64,000 bases of DNA from Oreocharis arfaki. Lineage: Eukaryota; Chordata; Aves; Passeriformes; Paramythiidae. A program made the position numbers and the translations under genes. The DNA is taken from the NCBI GenBank assembly GCA_013398015.1, contig VZRR01011356.1, positions 191,984 to 255,983 of the forward strand, given 5' to 3'. The notes under the pieces are model-generated. The model ran no database searches, was not told the DNA's origin, and was given only the letters and a program-made list of their open reading frames with translations. Positions 61,801-64,000 of the stretch are shown one piece after another; within the stretch, counting starts at the first letter, position 1, and each line of letters opens with the position of its first letter.

Positions 61801-63873
61801 CATAGAAACTGTACAACAGTGACACTGAACTTCATGCTCTCGGATTGGAAGAGAACACCTTTAATTTTCTAAACACAGTGAAGTTTCACTATCTTCTGTT
61901 TCATCTTTCAGGCACAGGCTGATCCTTTGTCTTGTTTATATATATGTTTTGAGGTCATGGCATGTAAGGATGACAATATGGGTTTAGAAGCCTTCAAAGA
62001 GGCTTTTACCTCAAAATGTACATTGTAATTCAATTTATGTAAGGGGAGGTTAGTAAAAGGAAGAATAATACTCTTCCAATATCTACAGAGCCAGCTTCAT
62101 GTCTGTAAGGCAGAAGGAAGAGATGCAAAAAACTCCAACCCCAAACCTTCTCAAAAGTTGCAGACAGTAGTAGTTTGAGGGCAAAATAATTGCACCTGAG
62201 CAACATCATCTTCCACGAGATGATTTATAAGGCAGAGCAAGACAATGGAACAATATTGGACACAAGTCAATTGCTCTTTAATTTCTGGACTGACTGGAAA
62301 TTGGTTAAAAGCATGGCATTTAACAGCAATGACAAAGTGAAATCCAGCAGGATCATTACATGTCAGATCCCTAAAATTCTTAAAATAGAATTGGTTAACA
62401 TTAAAAGCTACTTTTGGGAAGTGTTTGAGGGAAATAATATAACTTCCACTTACAGCGAATTAAGTTCTTTGGAGACTTTAACACTGAATTTCTTCACTGG
62501 TTGTCAAACTACCTAAAGAGAGTATTTACTAGGTAAGATAGATTTGTATACTACAAAACCTATAGATTTTGTAGGGATGCTTATAAAGTTAAGAAACAAA
62601 ACTTGCATTGATGTTTGCTTCTATCTAGTATGGAGCTTCACCTGCATAGCATGACATAACATACTGTGGAATGTAATTATAAAATACTGGTCTAAAAAGA
62701 ACTAAGATGTGGTAATCTGATCTTCCTATAGAGTTCATAATGAATTATATTTTCACCTTTTTTCCTGAACTTTTCTGTTCAATTATCTCTACACAATAAA
62801 AACCAAGAACAGCTCTGCCTTCAGAATGCAATGCAACCGCTTTCAATTTGCAAAAGCTTCTCCACAATAAGAAGCCCTTACACAAGAATAACAAAAGAGA
62901 ACTAATTATCCTTGTGTATATTTGGTAGGATATAAAAAGCTTTTTCAGATCCTTCTGCCATAATGGGCTGTATTGTGAGAAATTAGGTTGGAAAGAAAAG
63001 GTGCAGTTGAAAACAAATTCTACTCCGCATAAATAGGACTACTACTTTGTAATTCCTCAACGTGGCTGTATTTATTATATAAATAACACTTTATTCTCAC
63101 AGCCAGTCCTGCTGCTGAGGATTTCTTCCTTTAACAAGATGGCCTCTGCACTTGAGACCTCCCTTTCTGAGGCCAGGGTGTTTAAAAGTTGCATTCCAGG
63201 ATGGACTGGCCTATTTTGGGACTGTTATTCAGTGAAAACTTACAGAAGAAAGCAAAGTGAGTGAATAGAGACAAGTCCATGTAGCTTGAGTCTGTATTTT
63301 GTTTCAAGCATGGCACAGGCTGTGGAATTGCTTAGAGCTGAGACTTGGAAGCATTTTTGGTTTGGGATTCTGTTCTTTGGGTTTTCAAGAAAATCTTTGC
63401 CTTACTTGGGTTTTGGTTAAAGGAAAAGCGCTCTTCTAATTGTCACTTTTATCCCTTCACCTCCCGTCCCTACACCAGCATTGCTCATTGTGACATAATC
63501 TGTACTACCACTGAAGGAATACTCAAGCTCTCCAGCACGATAGAAACAAAAAGCTTTAATTGTTGTCATAGCAGAAACCTTTCTGGTGGATAAACCCGTG
63601 AAGCAATAAGGATGTCAGGCAGTACCGAGCAGAGGTGGGCTGGCTGTGTGCACTGTGAGCACATCGCTGGGGTGCTGGGGCCGAGGGTGGCCACGGATCA
63701 CGCTGGGGGAGCAGGGGTGGAAACAACACAAAATGAAAACACTTCTTAGAAGTATTTGTAATGTAGAGGCATATAAACCTGCCTCTGCCCCTCGAAGGTT
63801 TGCAGTGATACTGCTGCACTGGAAACAAAAAACATTTTCTTTTTTCCCGTTTTTTTCCCTGTTTCCCACCCCT
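58820..63873 (+). other. CDK14: CDK14 intron (5' part), downstream of the last visible exon
   Basis: This is the start of the intron after the NLRQAWNK exon. It is AT-rich and shows no further kinase exon. An A/C-rich low-complexity stretch lies at 61712-61780. GC content rises from about 63600, which looks like the shore of the CpG-rich block at the end of the window. Reading frames at 59379-59702 and 62190-62516 have no recognisable features. Confidence 0.85.
61712..61780 (+). repeat. A/C-rich low-complexity tract
   Basis: Runs of A broken by CCC and CC (AAAAAACCCCAAAC type). It is close to the reverse complement of the style of the G/T-rich tracts at 15.7, 20.9 and 58.5 kb. No attached retroposon body is recognisable. 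Confidence 0.85.
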
Positions 63874-64000
63874 AGCGCGGTGCCCGCCGCCTCGGGCCGA
63901 GTCGCGCAGCCCGGCGGCGGAAGGCGGCCCCGCCCGCCCCCGGCTGCAGTGCCGCGCTGCCCGCGCCAGGGGGCGCTCGGAGCCGCCGGCGCCGGGCGGG
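63874..64000. promoter_or_regulatory. CpG island (left part), inside CDK14
   Basis: Base composition changes sharply from T-rich to strongly GC-rich at about 63874. I count about 26 CpG dinucleotides in the last 127 bases, while CpG is scarce elsewhere in the window. The block contains GC boxes (CCCCGCCCGCCCCC at 63928-63941) and GGCGGCGG runs. It continues past the window edge. In vertebrates such blocks usually mark promoters or methylation-free regulatory islands. It lies about 5 kb downstream of the last visible CDK14 exon, not at the 5' end of that gene. It could be an internal promoter, an antisense or non-coding promoter, or an orphan island. Direction cannot be told from the sequence. 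Confidence 0.8.
63961..63979 (+). promoter_or_regulatory. CTCF-like site (core AGGGGGCGCT)
   Basis: The sequence CCGCGCCAGGGGGCGCTCG carries the strong right half of the CTCF motif (AGGGGGCGCT at 63968-63977). The left half, normally like CCACY before AG, matches only in part. It sits inside the CpG-rich block, where CTCF often binds. This is a motif match by eye, and GC-rich DNA gives chance matches. Confidence 0.4.

Noticed and set aside
62190..62516. 108-codon open frame with fairly protein-like composition
   Set aside because: No recognisable domain, no splice or promoter context, and a frame of this length is expected by chance in 64 kb read in six frames.

Overview
This window looks like vertebrate nuclear DNA, most likely from a bird. 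It is mostly AT-rich non-coding sequence, with four short exons separated by introns of about 10 to 22 kb. It also holds two 3'-terminal fragments of CR1-type LINEs, the typical retroposons of birds and other sauropsids. I saw no L1, Alu or B-type mammalian repeats. There are no bacterial or viral genes, and none of the long open reading frames looks like a complete gene.

The only gene I can support is an internal, C-lobe part of CDK14 (PFTAIRE kinase, PFTK1), on the + strand. Its exons are 14886-15006 (activation segment), 25476-25569 (start of the helical C-lobe), 47432-47495 (CMGC-type LGTPNEDTWPGV segment) and 58771-58819 (ERFTQYGPKNLRQAWNK). Each has a consensus AG acceptor and GT donor. 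The split codons join in frame across all three internal junctions, giving one continuous stretch of about 110 residues. The first exons (PFTAIRE helix, ATP site, HRD and DFG) lie to the left of the window, and the last exons lie to the right. The window is therefore almost entirely intron.

Layout: 1-14885 is the end of an intron, with an ATCC microsatellite, short simple repeats and two hairpin-forming inverted repeats. 15007-25475 is an intron with few features. 25570-47431 is the largest intron. It holds an antisense CR1 fragment, an AT-rich segment that may be a conserved non-coding element, a 24-bp perfect palindrome, a CpG-rich patch and a leucine/glutamate-type trinucleotide repeat. 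47496-58770 holds a 12-G run, a sense CR1 tail, a GAAA/GGAA purine tract and a GTA/ATA repeat. 58820-64000 is the start of the next intron. It ends abruptly in a very CpG-rich block from about 63874, which contains GC boxes and a CTCF-like core. That block is the most interesting non-coding signal here, because it lies inside the gene and far from the expected CDK14 promoter.

I did not find a convincing new system. The items worth a second look are the terminal CpG island, the perfect palindrome with its direct repeats, the CpG patch near 37.9 kb and several hairpins.
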